A stretch of DNA of 20,148 bases from a virus: the IMG/VR virus record IMGVR_UViG_3300028920_000618, positions 1-20,148 of that record, one strand, 5' to 3'. A model generated the notes under the pieces. That model was not told the DNA's origin, did no database searches, and saw only the letters and a program-made list of their open reading frames with translations. Each line of letters opens with the position of its first letter. Position 1 is the stretch's first letter. Below are positions 1-8,664 of the stretch, piece by piece. The position numbers and the translations under genes were made by a program.

Positions 1-948
1 AAATGCATTTATATCCATGTCTTTAGCCCATCCACATATACCTCTCTCACCTTTACCCCAGGCTGTATTGCCATTACTATTAATAACAACAATAGCACCA
101 CAGGCAAAAGCTTCCAAAGCAACAGAAGAGAAAGTCTCGTATTTAGATGGGATTACTAATACTCCATGGTTTCTGTATTCCTCTGCTAGTTCTTCAGCAT
201 TAACCCATGACCTCTTGACTATGCCATCTGGTTGTTTTTTTATTTGTTTATCGATCTCTATATCGTATGAAGATGGTGTACCACCACCGATTATGGTTAA
301 ATGTATATTTTTATATTTTTGTTTTAACTGCTGAAATACATATATCATTTGACCAGTCCTTTTTTGCTGGCTATACCTACCAACATAAAGCATCTCTCTC
401 GTATCAATAGCTTTCCTTCCTTGCGAGTTAAAAATATGATGATTGTATGATTTTGGTATTGTCACAACCTTTGATTTGTTACTATCAGAGAATGACTTCT
501 TAATATCACTATCAAATATAATAATCCTGTCTGCATAGTTAGCGGCATCGGGACATTTTTGAAGCATGTGGTATCCTTGTATCCTAATAACTTTCATTGG
601 AATATCAAGCTCACCAAGTGGTATCATCATAGATGAACAGTCAGGGTACACTATCAAGACATCTGGATTAACATTCCTGATTGCATTAAGTGTGGTATCA
701 TCAAACTCCATTGTTTTACCTGGAATACCATCAAACAAATTATTATACTTCGTACAGTGAGTGCTAAACCCACCATTCTTAACACTCTTTAATCCAACCA
801 AGTTTGGATATGAACCACTAGCGTTCTTTGCCATGACATAGTTTTCAGCATGTTCTTTTGTCATTGATGCAAAGTCTTGAATAGCAGTCTCAACACCGCC
901 ACGAGATGGATAATGAAACCCTATCGTATAGTGTAGTATCTTTTTCAT
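1..948 (-). CDS. GT-B glycosyltransferase, family 4-like (3' end outside window)
   Basis: An open frame of 316 codons runs from ATG at 948-946 (minus) to the left window edge, so the C-terminus is missing. The protein starts MKKILHYTIGFHYPSRGGVE, typical of the N-terminal Rossmann half of family-4 glycosyltransferases, which move a sugar from a nucleotide donor to an acceptor. The donor-binding half is visible as YVGRYSQQKRTG near residue 205 and the E-x7-E region (ETFSSVALEAFACG) near residue 275. Its start codon overlaps the stop of the upstream glycosyltransferase by one base (TAATG), so the two are probably translationally coupled. The acceptor is unknown: modified phage DNA, virion protein or host surface are all possible. 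Family assignment is strong, substrate is not. Confidence 0.85.
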   Translation of the reverse strand, partial: MKKILHYTIGFHYPSRGGVETAIQDFASMTKEHAENYVMAKNASGSYPNLVGLKSVKNGGFSTHCTKYNNLFDGIPGKTMEFDDTTLNAIRNVNPDVLIVYPDCSSMMIPLGELDIPMKVIRIQGYHMLQKCPDAANYADRIIIFDSDIKKSFSDSNKSKVVTIPKSYNHHIFNSQGRKAIDTREMLYVGRYSQQKRTGQMIYVFQQLKQKYKNIHLTIIGGGTPSSYDIEIDKQIKKQPDGIVKRSWVNAEELAEEYRNHGVLVIPSKYETFSSVALEAFACGAIVVINSNGNTAWGKGERGICGWAKDMDINAF

Positions 949-2096
949 TACATCACCTCTTTGATAGCATCAGACAATTTCTTAGCAGCATGTTTCCATG
1001 TCCATTTCTCTTCCATGTCCTTACGAGCCTGAATACCTTTCTTTTTACAAACCTCTGGGTTGTCACGCACAAATCTCATAACCTGTCCAAGCTCCTCATG
1101 ACTGCATGATGCCCACTTGTGACCAACATAATGAGGCTGCTCTCTCATTAAATCGTCTGACACATCTACTAGGTCATAGTTTAACAGAAAGCTATTGTCC
1201 TGGTTCATGAATTCTGTATTACCGCTCCATCCAACACCAATAGTTGGAAGACCAGATGACATTGCCTCTGAAAAACACAGACCCCAACCTTCTCCCCTGC
1301 TTGGGGAAACATAACAGTCTATTGATGTATAAAATGATGGCATCATATTTGGAGGTATAATATTATCAAGAATCATAATAGGTGCAGTCTTTTTTGGCTC
1401 TGTGCTCAAACCCAAGTCCTGTTTCATCTTGTTAATCTTAGACTTCATTGTGCTCATGCTTTGACTGATAGGATACTGATAGTATGATTTAAGTATCATT
1501 ACAACATCATCATCTGGACCAAACTCTGTTAAGTATGCCCTTAACAGTGTTGTTGGGTTCTTTCTCTCTGTCCAATCAAAGTTAGAACCAAACACAAACT
1601 TACCAGCTGTTGCTTCTCTTACGTGTTGCATAGGAGCAGCCTCTGGATTAAACCTATCAATATCCACACCATGAGGAATTACTCTGATTGGTCTGTTAAC
1701 ACCAGCATTTTGGAATGTCTCTTTGTTGAATTGTGTGTATGTCCATATCTCATCCATTGCTCTCATGTATACTAGCCAGAAACCTGGTACCCTGTCTGTC
1801 TCAAAGGTTGTCATTCCTATGTGTGTTTTAGAATGTTTTGAGCAGATAAAGTTCTCTGGTGTCAGGTTAAATATGTATACACACTCACCATCTTGAGAGA
1901 CTGCACGATTAGACAGTTCTTGAAAGTAACTAGAGTACTCTCTCACATCTAATTTGTCTCCATGCCAGAACTGTCTGTTCACTAATTTTAGTTTCAGCTC
2001 AGGATAATTTTTCAACCCTAGCAGATAATTTCGTGATGCCTCACCGTACCCAGAAGGATCTAGTGGTGCACCAAACCATACAACTGTTTTATCCAT
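948..2096 (-). CDS. GT-B glycosyltransferase, family 4-like
   Basis: This 382-residue protein has the GT-B family-4 layout. A glycine-rich N-terminus (MDKTVVWFGAPLDPSGYGEA) is followed by the linker motif PHGVDIDRFNPE near residue 140. The donor-sugar loop PSRGEGWGLCFSEAMSSG near residues 260-280 carries the E-x7-E pair. Length is normal for the family. It lies between two other glycosyltransferases, and both junctions are TAATG overlaps, so the three are co-translated. No membrane segment or signal peptide is seen, so it should act in the cytoplasm. It probably adds successive or alternative sugars to the same acceptor as its neighbours; that is inferred from clustering only. Confidence 0.88.
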   Translation of the reverse strand: MDKTVVWFGAPLDPSGYGEASRNYLLGLKNYPELKLKLVNRQFWHGDKLDVREYSSYFQELSNRAVSQDGECVYIFNLTPENFICSKHSKTHIGMTTFETDRVPGFWLVYMRAMDEIWTYTQFNKETFQNAGVNRPIRVIPHGVDIDRFNPEAAPMQHVREATAGKFVFGSNFDWTERKNPTTLLRAYLTEFGPDDDVVMILKSYYQYPISQSMSTMKSKINKMKQDLGLSTEPKKTAPIMILDNIIPPNMMPSFYTSIDCYVSPSRGEGWGLCFSEAMSSGLPTIGVGWSGNTEFMNQDNSFLLNYDLVDVSDDLMREQPHYVGHKWASCSHEELGQVMRFVRDNPEVCKKKGIQARKDMEEKWTWKHAAKKLSDAIKEVM

Positions 2097-3529
2097 TAGA
2101 CTTCCTCTACTCTTATCTGTGTTGTCTCTTCTTTGAACTCGGTGTTGTTTGGATCATACTCGATAGTTTTGTTAAACAAATCTATCCACTGAGGAATGAC
2201 AACCTTATCCCAATCATATTCCAATGCCCTTTCTCTGCTTGCTTTGGACATCTTCTCACGAAGCTCTTTACCAGTAGGTACTTCTTGAAGTGCTTCTTCT
2301 GTAACGCCATACTCTACTTGCATGTACTTGCCCCACTTCTTAAGAAAGGTTGCTCTGTCATCGTAGTACAACCTATCAAGACGCATGCAATAATCTTTGA
2401 GGTCAACGAGACCTCTCTCGATATTTGTAAGAGGTTCGGTGATGTATTCTGAAACCCTAATAAGATCAGCAGCACCCTGACAAAACTCAGTATGAGCTGA
2501 GTAATCAGTAACAACAGTAGGTATACCGCAAGACATAGCCTCTAGAATAGGCAGTCCAAAACCCTCGCCACTAGTAGGCAGAGAGAAAACATCAAATGAT
2601 GCTGTTATCTCTGCTAATTTTTGTATTGGTACACCAAGACCAACCTTAAGTCCCTTGGGGTATGCTACCATACCCTTGAGGTTAAATCTACTCACCAATT
2701 CCTGTATGTCCCATCCACAATCCTGTAGTGCCATGTGTAGATACATTCTTGCATCTTTCTTCTCTGGTCCCTGAAATAGATCCTCAGAACCACAAGAGCA
2801 TTTCTTAACGCTTTCGAGATAAAGCATATCACACTGTTTGCATATGGTGTATGGATTGATGAAGTATCTGAATGCTTTGAATAGTCTTGGAAGATACTTA
2901 CGTGGTTGGTTTCTTGCTACACAACCAATAAGAAAAGCATTTGGATCAGCAAAAGCAGCCTTAAGTTGATCCTTAAATTCACTCTCAACTGGTTTGAATA
3001 TATCAGAGTCCACACCATGAGGAATGGATTGTATCTTTAAGTTCTTATCTCGTTTTAGCATGACCGACTTGCCCCATTCTCCGTATGCTACCATTGCATC
3101 GGGAAGCCTGAATATATCTACCCATTTTGTAGGTATAGGTTCACCATCAATGGGAACATACAGAACAAGTTTTACATCGTCACCATTCTTTTTCATCATG
3201 TCTGTGTGCTTAGCAATATTATCAACCATCCACGAATCACCAATAGCAAAGACAAGGTCTGGTTTGAACTCATCGTAGACACGTGGGAATGTATCATTGG
3301 CATACTTATCTATCTCTATTCTCTCTCTGTCTTGTTGATTGGTAGCAATTATTTCAAAAGGAACAACCTCATCTGTTGGTCTATGAAACCATCCGATTGT
3401 TTTAAGATTGTAATTATTTGAATTGTACAGTGCCATACCAATATGACGACCTACACATGCAAATCCAGTATGAATTGCTGAACTGTCCGTAACTAATAGA
3501 ATACGTGGTTTCCTATCCCATTTCTTCAT
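2096..3529 (-). CDS. GT-B glycosyltransferase with zinc-ribbon insertion
   Basis: At 477 residues this is the longest of the three glycosyltransferases. The linker motif PHGVDSDIFKP lies near residue 170 and the donor-site loop PTSGEGFGLPILEAMSCG, with its E-x7-E pair, near residue 320. Between the domains it carries four cysteines, C230-x2-C233 and C244-x1-C246, which look like a small zinc ribbon absent from the neighbouring enzymes. This insertion begins just after the start of the C-terminal domain and may bind the acceptor or a partner. The ATG lies inside the 3' end of the Sm-like gene (17-base overlap) and the stop overlaps the next start. Catalytic class is secure; substrate is unknown. 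Confidence 0.88.
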   Translation of the reverse strand: MKKWDRKPRILLVTDSSAIHTGFACVGRHIGMALYNSNNYNLKTIGWFHRPTDEVVPFEIIATNQQDRERIEIDKYANDTFPRVYDEFKPDLVFAIGDSWMVDNIAKHTDMMKKNGDDVKLVLYVPIDGEPIPTKWVDIFRLPDAMVAYGEWGKSVMLKRDKNLKIQSIPHGVDSDIFKPVESEFKDQLKAAFADPNAFLIGCVARNQPRKYLPRLFKAFRYFINPYTICKQCDMLYLESVKKCSCGSEDLFQGPEKKDARMYLHMALQDCGWDIQELVSRFNLKGMVAYPKGLKVGLGVPIQKLAEITASFDVFSLPTSGEGFGLPILEAMSCGIPTVVTDYSAHTEFCQGAADLIRVSEYITEPLTNIERGLVDLKDYCMRLDRLYYDDRATFLKKWGKYMQVEYGVTEEALQEVPTGKELREKMSKASRERALEYDWDKVVIPQWIDLFNKTIEYDPNNTEFKEETTQIRVEEV

Positions 3530-3749
3530 CCTGTTCCTCCTTTTTCGCTACCAAATATGGTCCTTTAACTATTATTTCTCTGGGAAAATCAAAAATCGCT
3601 GTCTCCCCAGTCTCTTCGTTTCTTAGCCTCACATGTAAATGTGTATTGTCAACGTCCATTAGTGTTCCAGCATATATTCTGCCATCTGCAAGCATAAACC
3701 CACAAGTTCTTCCAAGCAGTTTTTTCTTTGCATCCTCTCTGCTAACCAT
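3513..3749 (-). CDS. Sm-like (LSm/Hfq-type) small protein
   Basis: This 78-residue protein contains a pattern like the Sm1 motif of LSm/Hfq proteins: residues 12-42 read as a basic start (LGRTCGFMLADGR), then a strand with YAGTLMDVDNTHLHVRL. In the family this segment forms the first beta strands of an RNA-binding ring subunit. A highly acidic tail (KKEEQDEEMG) follows. It overlaps the nuclease gene upstream by 8 bases and the glycosyltransferase downstream by 17, so it is embedded in the operon. The fold call rests on one weak motif without a clear Sm2 motif; another small beta-barrel is possible. An RNA role would fit a phage rich in structured RNAs, but that is inference. Confidence 0.5.
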   Translation of the reverse strand: MVSREDAKKKLLGRTCGFMLADGRIYAGTLMDVDNTHLHVRLRNEETGETAIFDFPREIIVKGPYLVAKKEEQDEEMG

Positions 3750-4944
3750 TCTTTTTCTTAGCTGCTCCTGACTTCTTCTTCTGCATTATGTATGGCTTAC
3801 CATAAGCAACATCAGCTTTGGACTCAAGCTCATTCTGTGCTGTTGGTATATCTTTGAATGCTTTTTTCACACCACCGTTATCAACCTTGAACACATCTTT
3901 CAGTGAAACCCTGTTCTCCTGTGCAAGATTGTATACATCTTGGAAGTCATGCTTGGTGCTCTTCTTAGCCATGGTCTTGAGTGTAATGCCACCCAGGTCA
4001 TGCTCGTAACCCTCTAGTTCCTGCATGTATGTCAATAGCAATTTGGAAAGATGATCCTTTACGTTCTCAAATATTGTTTTGAAACTATCTGCCTGTTGCC
4101 AGAACCCAGCAAGCTGATCCATATCATACTCTGCGGCATCTATGGTTGGCTTGTCCTCATCGTTCAATGCCATTACACCAAGAAACTCTCTGAAATTCTT
4201 AACCGCTGTACACTCGGACATTCTTGGACAACTCCAGCAAAACTTATTCATCCTCTCTCGTGGCTCTTTGTCATTAATGATGACTTTATATATGTACAAC
4301 AAGTACTGCTTGTAAAGTTCTAGATGTCGTCTATCATATTCAACAGTGACAAAGATCTGTTCACGTGTGTAGAAATATGACACCTTGATCTTATTAACAC
4401 CCTCGAATCTCTCCTCGAAGTCAACGATCATAGCATACATGTTTGGTTGGTTGCAGTCATACATCTCATCACGTGACATGATAAATTTACCAGTCTTGAA
4501 ATCTATGATGTGTATTGTTTCTCCATTGTCTTCTTCAGCAACAATATCAATACGACCAGTAACAGGAACTCCACTATCAAGAAAGTGTTTGAAACTATAC
4601 TCTGGCTCTATTATATCAATCTTGTCACGATCAATACTCTTAACTGTGTCAAGAAACTGCTTCTTGGCATGAGCATAATCTGGAAAATTAGTAACACATA
4701 CCTCACAATCCTTACAGGCAACTTCAAATGCACCCTCTGGTACAGTAGTCTTTGTTCTAACATCTTTCTCATCAGGAACACCACCATACCAATACTCCAA
4801 AGCAAGATGAACTAGACTACCTACGTTCATAGCGTCTGAAACTTCTTTTGGTCCACGTGTTGGCTGATCATACTTTGCTGCATACCTTGCTGTACATTCT
4901 TCGTACACGTCTAGTCTTGATGAACTTATGTATTCACACTTCAT
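3742..4944 (-). CDS. Cas4/AddB-like PD-(D/E)XK Fe-S exonuclease
   Basis: This 400-residue protein carries the full signature of RecB-family nucleases with an iron-sulphur cluster. The N-terminal ISSSRLDVYEEC gives the first cluster cysteine, C17. Active-site residues are H46 (GSLVHLALE), D133 (GRIDIVAEE), D148 and K150 (IIDFKTGK), with Q166 after them. The other cluster cysteines are C236, C239 and C245. This C...C-x2-C-x5-C arrangement is that of Cas4 and AddB, which trim or resect DNA ends. It extends about 150 residues past the last cysteine with a lysine-rich tail. No cas1 or CRISPR array is present, so a role in phage recombination or DNA degradation is more likely than spacer acquisition. 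The gene sits 5 bases after the resolvase gene. Confidence 0.85.
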   Translation of the reverse strand: MKCEYISSSRLDVYEECTARYAAKYDQPTRGPKEVSDAMNVGSLVHLALEYWYGGVPDEKDVRTKTTVPEGAFEVACKDCEVCVTNFPDYAHAKKQFLDTVKSIDRDKIDIIEPEYSFKHFLDSGVPVTGRIDIVAEEDNGETIHIIDFKTGKFIMSRDEMYDCNQPNMYAMIVDFEERFEGVNKIKVSYFYTREQIFVTVEYDRRHLELYKQYLLYIYKVIINDKEPRERMNKFCWSCPRMSECTAVKNFREFLGVMALNDEDKPTIDAAEYDMDQLAGFWQQADSFKTIFENVKDHLSKLLLTYMQELEGYEHDLGGITLKTMAKKSTKHDFQDVYNLAQENRVSLKDVFKVDNGGVKKAFKDIPTAQNELESKADVAYGKPYIMQKKKSGAAKKKNG

Positions 4945-4949
4945 AATAT

Positions 4950-5558
4950 CTATCTTTCTATATATTTAATAAACTCTTCAGGATCTAGTTTCATAGCCTT
5001 GTTTATTGTAAGCTTATCTTTCTTAAGAAGTTTATTGCTGAGCAGTGCTTCTTTTTCTTTGTCTGTAATGCCAGTGATGTCATTAGTTTTTAATATATGA
5101 TGTACATGTTCAGCCATGTAAGCAATCATGAATGCATCTGCATCATCATCTGTATCAAATCTAATGTCAAACTGATCATAAACCTTAAGCAAATAAGCTG
5201 AGTCTTTTTTTATGTTGCCATTACCCAAACAAAATTTCTTCACTGTCTTAGGTGAAAAAACATAGAACGGTACATCAGGTAGCACCCTCTTGATAAGCAT
5301 ATTAATACACCCACCAAGCTCACCTATCTGATACACCGCTCCTTTAGAAGAATAGGAATAGCCCTCCTTTGCGATACATGTTATCTCTTTTGTGTCGTTT
5401 ATATATTGACTGAGCGAGTTGACAATATGTACAACACGATCAAAGCCTTCGCATTGTTTTGAGGGAGGGGTGATATGCAAAGACCTCTTTATTACTCCTG
5501 AATCCCAAGAGCAGATAGCCGTACCAGTCAAAGAAGGATCTATTCCTATTACTGTCAT
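4950..5558 (-). CDS. RuvC-like Holliday junction resolvase
   Basis: This 202-residue protein begins MTVIGIDPSLTGTAI, the first strand of a RuvC/RNase H fold with metal ligand D7. A second acidic ligand is probably E65 (IAKEGYSYS), and the C-terminal acidic cluster DTDDDAD at 135-141 with A-F-M-I-A after it supplies the remaining ligands, as in RuvC. The enzyme should cut branched DNA formed during replication and recombination, in keeping with RecA, SSB and helicase genes in the same operon. A good Shine-Dalgarno (AGGAG) lies a few bases before the ATG. The C-terminal 50 residues are lysine-rich and not part of the core fold. Confidence 0.85.
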   Translation of the reverse strand: MTVIGIDPSLTGTAICSWDSGVIKRSLHITPPSKQCEGFDRVVHIVNSLSQYINDTKEITCIAKEGYSYSSKGAVYQIGELGGCINMLIKRVLPDVPFYVFSPKTVKKFCLGNGNIKKDSAYLLKVYDQFDIRFDTDDDADAFMIAYMAEHVHHILKTNDITGITDKEKEALLSNKLLKKDKLTINKAMKLDPEEFIKYIER

Positions 5559-5568
5559 GTTTTACTCC

Positions 5569-6036
5569 TTAAAAAGGAATGCTTCCAGATGGAACATTGC
5601 TACTAACAACACTAGACTCCTGTTGCTGTGGCTCAGGTGCAGCGGTCTGTGTCTCAGGCTCAGGCTTTTCATTATCGCTAGAACCCTGTTGATTATCTTC
5701 TTTCATTTCGACATGACCAACCTTATCAATTCTTTCAACGATGATTTCTGGCTTGCTCTTATAACTCTCAAGATGACCACTGATTGTAATGATGTCATTA
5801 ACAACCAGAGAGTTGTTGTTATCCTCAGCAGCACGACCAAAAGCCGTTACAAAAAAGAAATCCTTACGCTGGAACTCACCATTTTTTTCAAGGTGTTCCA
5901 TGCAAATCTTAAGCATTGGTCGGTTATTTTCTTTTCCAACCATCTTGAACTCGGTGCCTTGTTGCATATACTTTGAAGGGAAAATTCTTCCAGTCAAAAT
6001 TACCTTGTTCTCATTGTTATATCTCTGTTCACTCAT
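5569..6036 (-). CDS. ssb: Single-stranded DNA-binding protein
   Basis: The N-terminal 100 residues have SSB OB-fold features: NKVILTGRIF, a middle segment with FFFVTAFGRAAED, then ISGHLESYKSKPEIIVERI. A Q/E/P-rich flexible linker follows and the protein ends SGSIPF, the acidic/hydrophobic tail type used by bacterial SSB to recruit partners, although the usual D-D-D is replaced. I place the start at ATG 6036-6034. An earlier in-frame ATG at 6054 is unlikely because a perfect AGGAGG would then lie inside codons 3-4, whereas it is spaced six bases before the 6036 start. Its product protects single strands for the helicase, primase and RecA encoded upstream. Confidence 0.9.
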   Translation of the reverse strand: MSEQRYNNENKVILTGRIFPSKYMQQGTEFKMVGKENNRPMLKICMEHLEKNGEFQRKDFFFVTAFGRAAEDNNNSLVVNDIITISGHLESYKSKPEIIVERIDKVGHVEMKEDNQQGSSDNEKPEPETQTAAPEPQQQESSVVSSNVPSGSIPF

Positions 6037-6046
6037 TTCATACCTC

Positions 6047-7093
6047 CTATACAAACTTTCTTATTCTATGATAACAATCATCAAACTCTTGCTTTTGTAG
6101 ATCTCCAACGTCTTTATTTTTTGGTGTTGGAAAACTATATACAGTGAAGAAGTCCTTTAGCTTATCGAATAGAGCCTTAGAACCATTAACTCCTGGTTCA
6201 TCCCCATCCAAAGCAATAACAACGGATAGGGCTGTTCTTTTTAGGACATCAAACTGTACTCTTGTTATGTCCTTTCCCATTAGTCCAACTACATTCTTTA
6301 TTCCATACTGCCAGAACCTCCATACATCACTAAATCCTTCTGTTAAAAACAAAATCTTCCTATGCCCTAACTTTTCCTTTATCAGATTAAGACCATACAA
6401 AGCAACACCTTTCTTGCTGCCAGAAAGTATTTTGTATTTCATATCCTCTATATTATCTATTCTTCTTCCTGATATTCCAACAAGAGTGCCATCTTCTTTG
6501 TATATTGGTATTGTTATCCTGTGTTCTCCCCACTGATGAACGGTTCCCTTGTAACAAAAGCCAACCTTGAATGTATCTAGAATGTCTTGAGGATACCCAC
6601 GCTTCAAGAAGTAACCGTATCCATTCTTATGACATGATTGTACAAACTCTTCGTTAATAAATGGTGAAGGTTCAGACAATGCATCTCTTTGTTTTTGAAG
6701 ACGCTGCATTGCAAAGTGTTTCTTAAACTCATTGGAGTCTTTGTTATGTATGAGATCTTCGTCAGAGTTTTCATTATGAAACCTTCTCTTACTTAGTCCT
6801 ACATACTGTGCCAGATAATAGATTGAATCGTTGAATGATAAACCCTTCATTCTCCCTACCAGGTCAAAGATATCTCCATGTGCATTACACGCTGTCCTAC
6901 ATGTCCACCAAGGATTTCTGTCACCAAATATCACAGAGAATGCTGTGCTGTTATCACTATCCTCATGTAAGGGACACTTACCTCTATAGTGACCACTCGT
7001 TGTATTCTCTAGCTCTATACCTAAATGATCTAATAGGGCTGGCACGTCCAGCATATCCTGTATTCTCTGTCTGAATTCAGAATCGTCTTGCAT
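6047..7093 (-). CDS. DnaG-type DNA primase (CHC2 zinc finger + Toprim)
   Basis: This 348-residue protein starts with a CHC2 zinc-binding domain: C40 and H43 (KCPLHED), then C65 and C69 (TCRTACNAHGD), with three rather than the usual two residues between the last cysteines. The Toprim catalytic core follows, with E252 in FLTEGFSDVWRF and the D-x-D pair in IALDGDEPG (D296, D298). It makes RNA primers for lagging-strand synthesis. It is shorter than bacterial DnaG (about 580 residues) and lacks the C-terminal helicase-binding domain. Its start codon overlaps the last base of the helicase gene, so the two are co-expressed in near equal amounts. Confidence 0.92.
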   Translation of the reverse strand: MQDDSEFRQRIQDMLDVPALLDHLGIELENTTSGHYRGKCPLHEDSDNSTAFSVIFGDRNPWWTCRTACNAHGDIFDLVGRMKGLSFNDSIYYLAQYVGLSKRRFHNENSDEDLIHNKDSNEFKKHFAMQRLQKQRDALSEPSPFINEEFVQSCHKNGYGYFLKRGYPQDILDTFKVGFCYKGTVHQWGEHRITIPIYKEDGTLVGISGRRIDNIEDMKYKILSGSKKGVALYGLNLIKEKLGHRKILFLTEGFSDVWRFWQYGIKNVVGLMGKDITRVQFDVLKRTALSVVIALDGDEPGVNGSKALFDKLKDFFTVYSFPTPKNKDVGDLQKQEFDDCYHRIRKFV

Positions 7094-8664
7094 TAGAAAG
7101 GCACCTCTGGTTTCCTATTTTGTGAATTACCACCAACAGTGGCACTACCACTGAATGTTTCCCTACCTTCTCTCTTCTTCTTCTTCTCCATAAGCAGACT
7201 GATAGGATCATTGTTCAACTCATTGAAGAATATCTGCTCACCAATGTAGTTATATGCAATACCCCTTAGGTTTACACCACCCTGACGCTGAAAACATATC
7301 TGTAATATATGGGTATATTGTTCTTCAATAGGTAGCTGGTTGATAAAACCCTGTTCTGCAAGATTTGGTTTTCTAAGATGCAACAGGGCTGTGCAGAACC
7401 TAAGTATCCTGTCAGAGTCACCGACCATTGTGTCTGGATTTTGAGCTTCTTCTTCTCCAACGCCAGAACCCAATCTGTTAGCCTGTGCACCAGCAATAAT
7501 AGGTACATCTAGTTCATTCCCAATATCCTTGATTGCTGTGGTTATAAAACCAAGCTCTTGATATTCTTTACTGTTTCTGATATCATTCTTATCACTTACT
7601 TTAATCCAGTCATAGATAATAAGACAATCTTTGGTACGCATCTTACCATTGATTTCTTCCTCTCCAACATACAATGATTTGAAACGTCTGCAAGTACTAA
7701 CGATTTGTTTCACGTCCATACCACGAGCAGATATGTAATAGAATGGTGCTCCTCTAAGTACACCAGCCATTTTCATGACCTGTTGTTTTACACCATCATC
7801 ATTATCAAATGAACCATCTATGATATCATCTTCTCTGACAGCAGAAGAACTTGCCAATATACGAGACAGTTGTTCTTCCATTGACATCTCTGTGTCAATA
7901 TATAGCACTGGTATATTCTGTTTGATCGCAACATCAATACCAACATTAACTAGAAAAGCAGACTTACCAACCTTTGCACGACTAAATAGAACAATCAACT
8001 GCTTACGTCTTAGTGTTTGTAATATATGATTAAGCTTTGGCATACATGTTATCGGTACACCAGGTGTCTTTCCTGCTTTCTTTATTGCTATCTTCTCTTG
8101 CAGATACCCCTCTACATCTTCGCCTATCTTTTTTATCTCTGAGTCATGAGAGCTACCAGTAAAGCTAAGAGTAGCATTCTCTACGCTTGACATAAACTCT
8201 GATACACGAGTCACTCCTGGGTTCAGTGCCATCTTTTGTAGGTCACGACCCTTCCTATGTGTTTCAACACGGGCTTTGATTTGTTTTGCCCTGTCTATAT
8301 ATTGTGACAGTGACTTGGCATCGGCAGGACACTCACGTATAGAGTCAAGATGATCATACCCACCTGACTTTCTAAGAAAAGATTCTTTCTTACCATGACT
8401 CTCTGCTATCGACATGATAGACATAGGATCAAAATTAGCAACAACACCACTCTTGATTGCATTGCTATACATGTGAAGCATAACCTCATAGATGTACCTG
8501 TTGTGTGCATTAAAGAAAGCATCTGTCTTGATGTGCGGCTCAACATTTATTATCTGTGTTGAGTCTTTCATTAACACACCAAGTATAGCTCTCTCATTTC
8601 CTGTGTCATATATAACCGACTCTTCTTCCTGAAAAATTGCAGCATCAATAGTTTCTTGGCTCAT
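7093..8664 (-). CDS. DnaB-type replicative helicase
   Basis: This 523-residue protein has a DnaB-like N-terminal domain (ERAILGVLMKDS, then FFNAHNRYIYEVML near residue 50) and a RecA-fold ATPase domain. The Walker A loop is SRAKVGKS at 228-235, with Ser in place of the first Gly; substitution at that position is common in this family. The DnaB H1a-like segment VLYIDTEMSMEEQLSRI follows, and the Walker B region lies near CLIIYDWIKV. It should load as a hexamer and unwind DNA at the fork. The C-terminus (SGSATVGGNSQNRKPEVPF) is disordered and ends with a PF, as in SSB. It overlaps its upstream neighbour by four bases. Confidence 0.93.
   Translation of the reverse strand: MSQETIDAAIFQEEESVIYDTGNERAILGVLMKDSTQIINVEPHIKTDAFFNAHNRYIYEVMLHMYSNAIKSGVVANFDPMSIMSIAESHGKKESFLRKSGGYDHLDSIRECPADAKSLSQYIDRAKQIKARVETHRKGRDLQKMALNPGVTRVSEFMSSVENATLSFTGSSHDSEIKKIGEDVEGYLQEKIAIKKAGKTPGVPITCMPKLNHILQTLRRKQLIVLFSRAKVGKSAFLVNVGIDVAIKQNIPVLYIDTEMSMEEQLSRILASSSAVREDDIIDGSFDNDDGVKQQVMKMAGVLRGAPFYYISARGMDVKQIVSTCRRFKSLYVGEEEINGKMRTKDCLIIYDWIKVSDKNDIRNSKEYQELGFITTAIKDIGNELDVPIIAGAQANRLGSGVGEEEAQNPDTMVGDSDRILRFCTALLHLRKPNLAEQGFINQLPIEEQYTHILQICFQRQGGVNLRGIAYNYIGEQIFFNELNNDPISLLMEKKKKREGRETFSGSATVGGNSQNRKPEVPF

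Noticed and set aside
17-1109. Plus-strand open frames at the left end
   Set aside because: They lie opposite the partial glycosyltransferase frame, which has clear family motifs and runs off the edge.
3742-4944. A CRISPR adaptation module because of the Cas4-like gene
   Set aside because: No cas1, cas2 or repeat-spacer array is present; the operon is replicative.
6037-6054. Upstream ATG of the SSB gene
   Set aside because: Using it would put the AGGAGG ribosome binding site inside the coding sequence.
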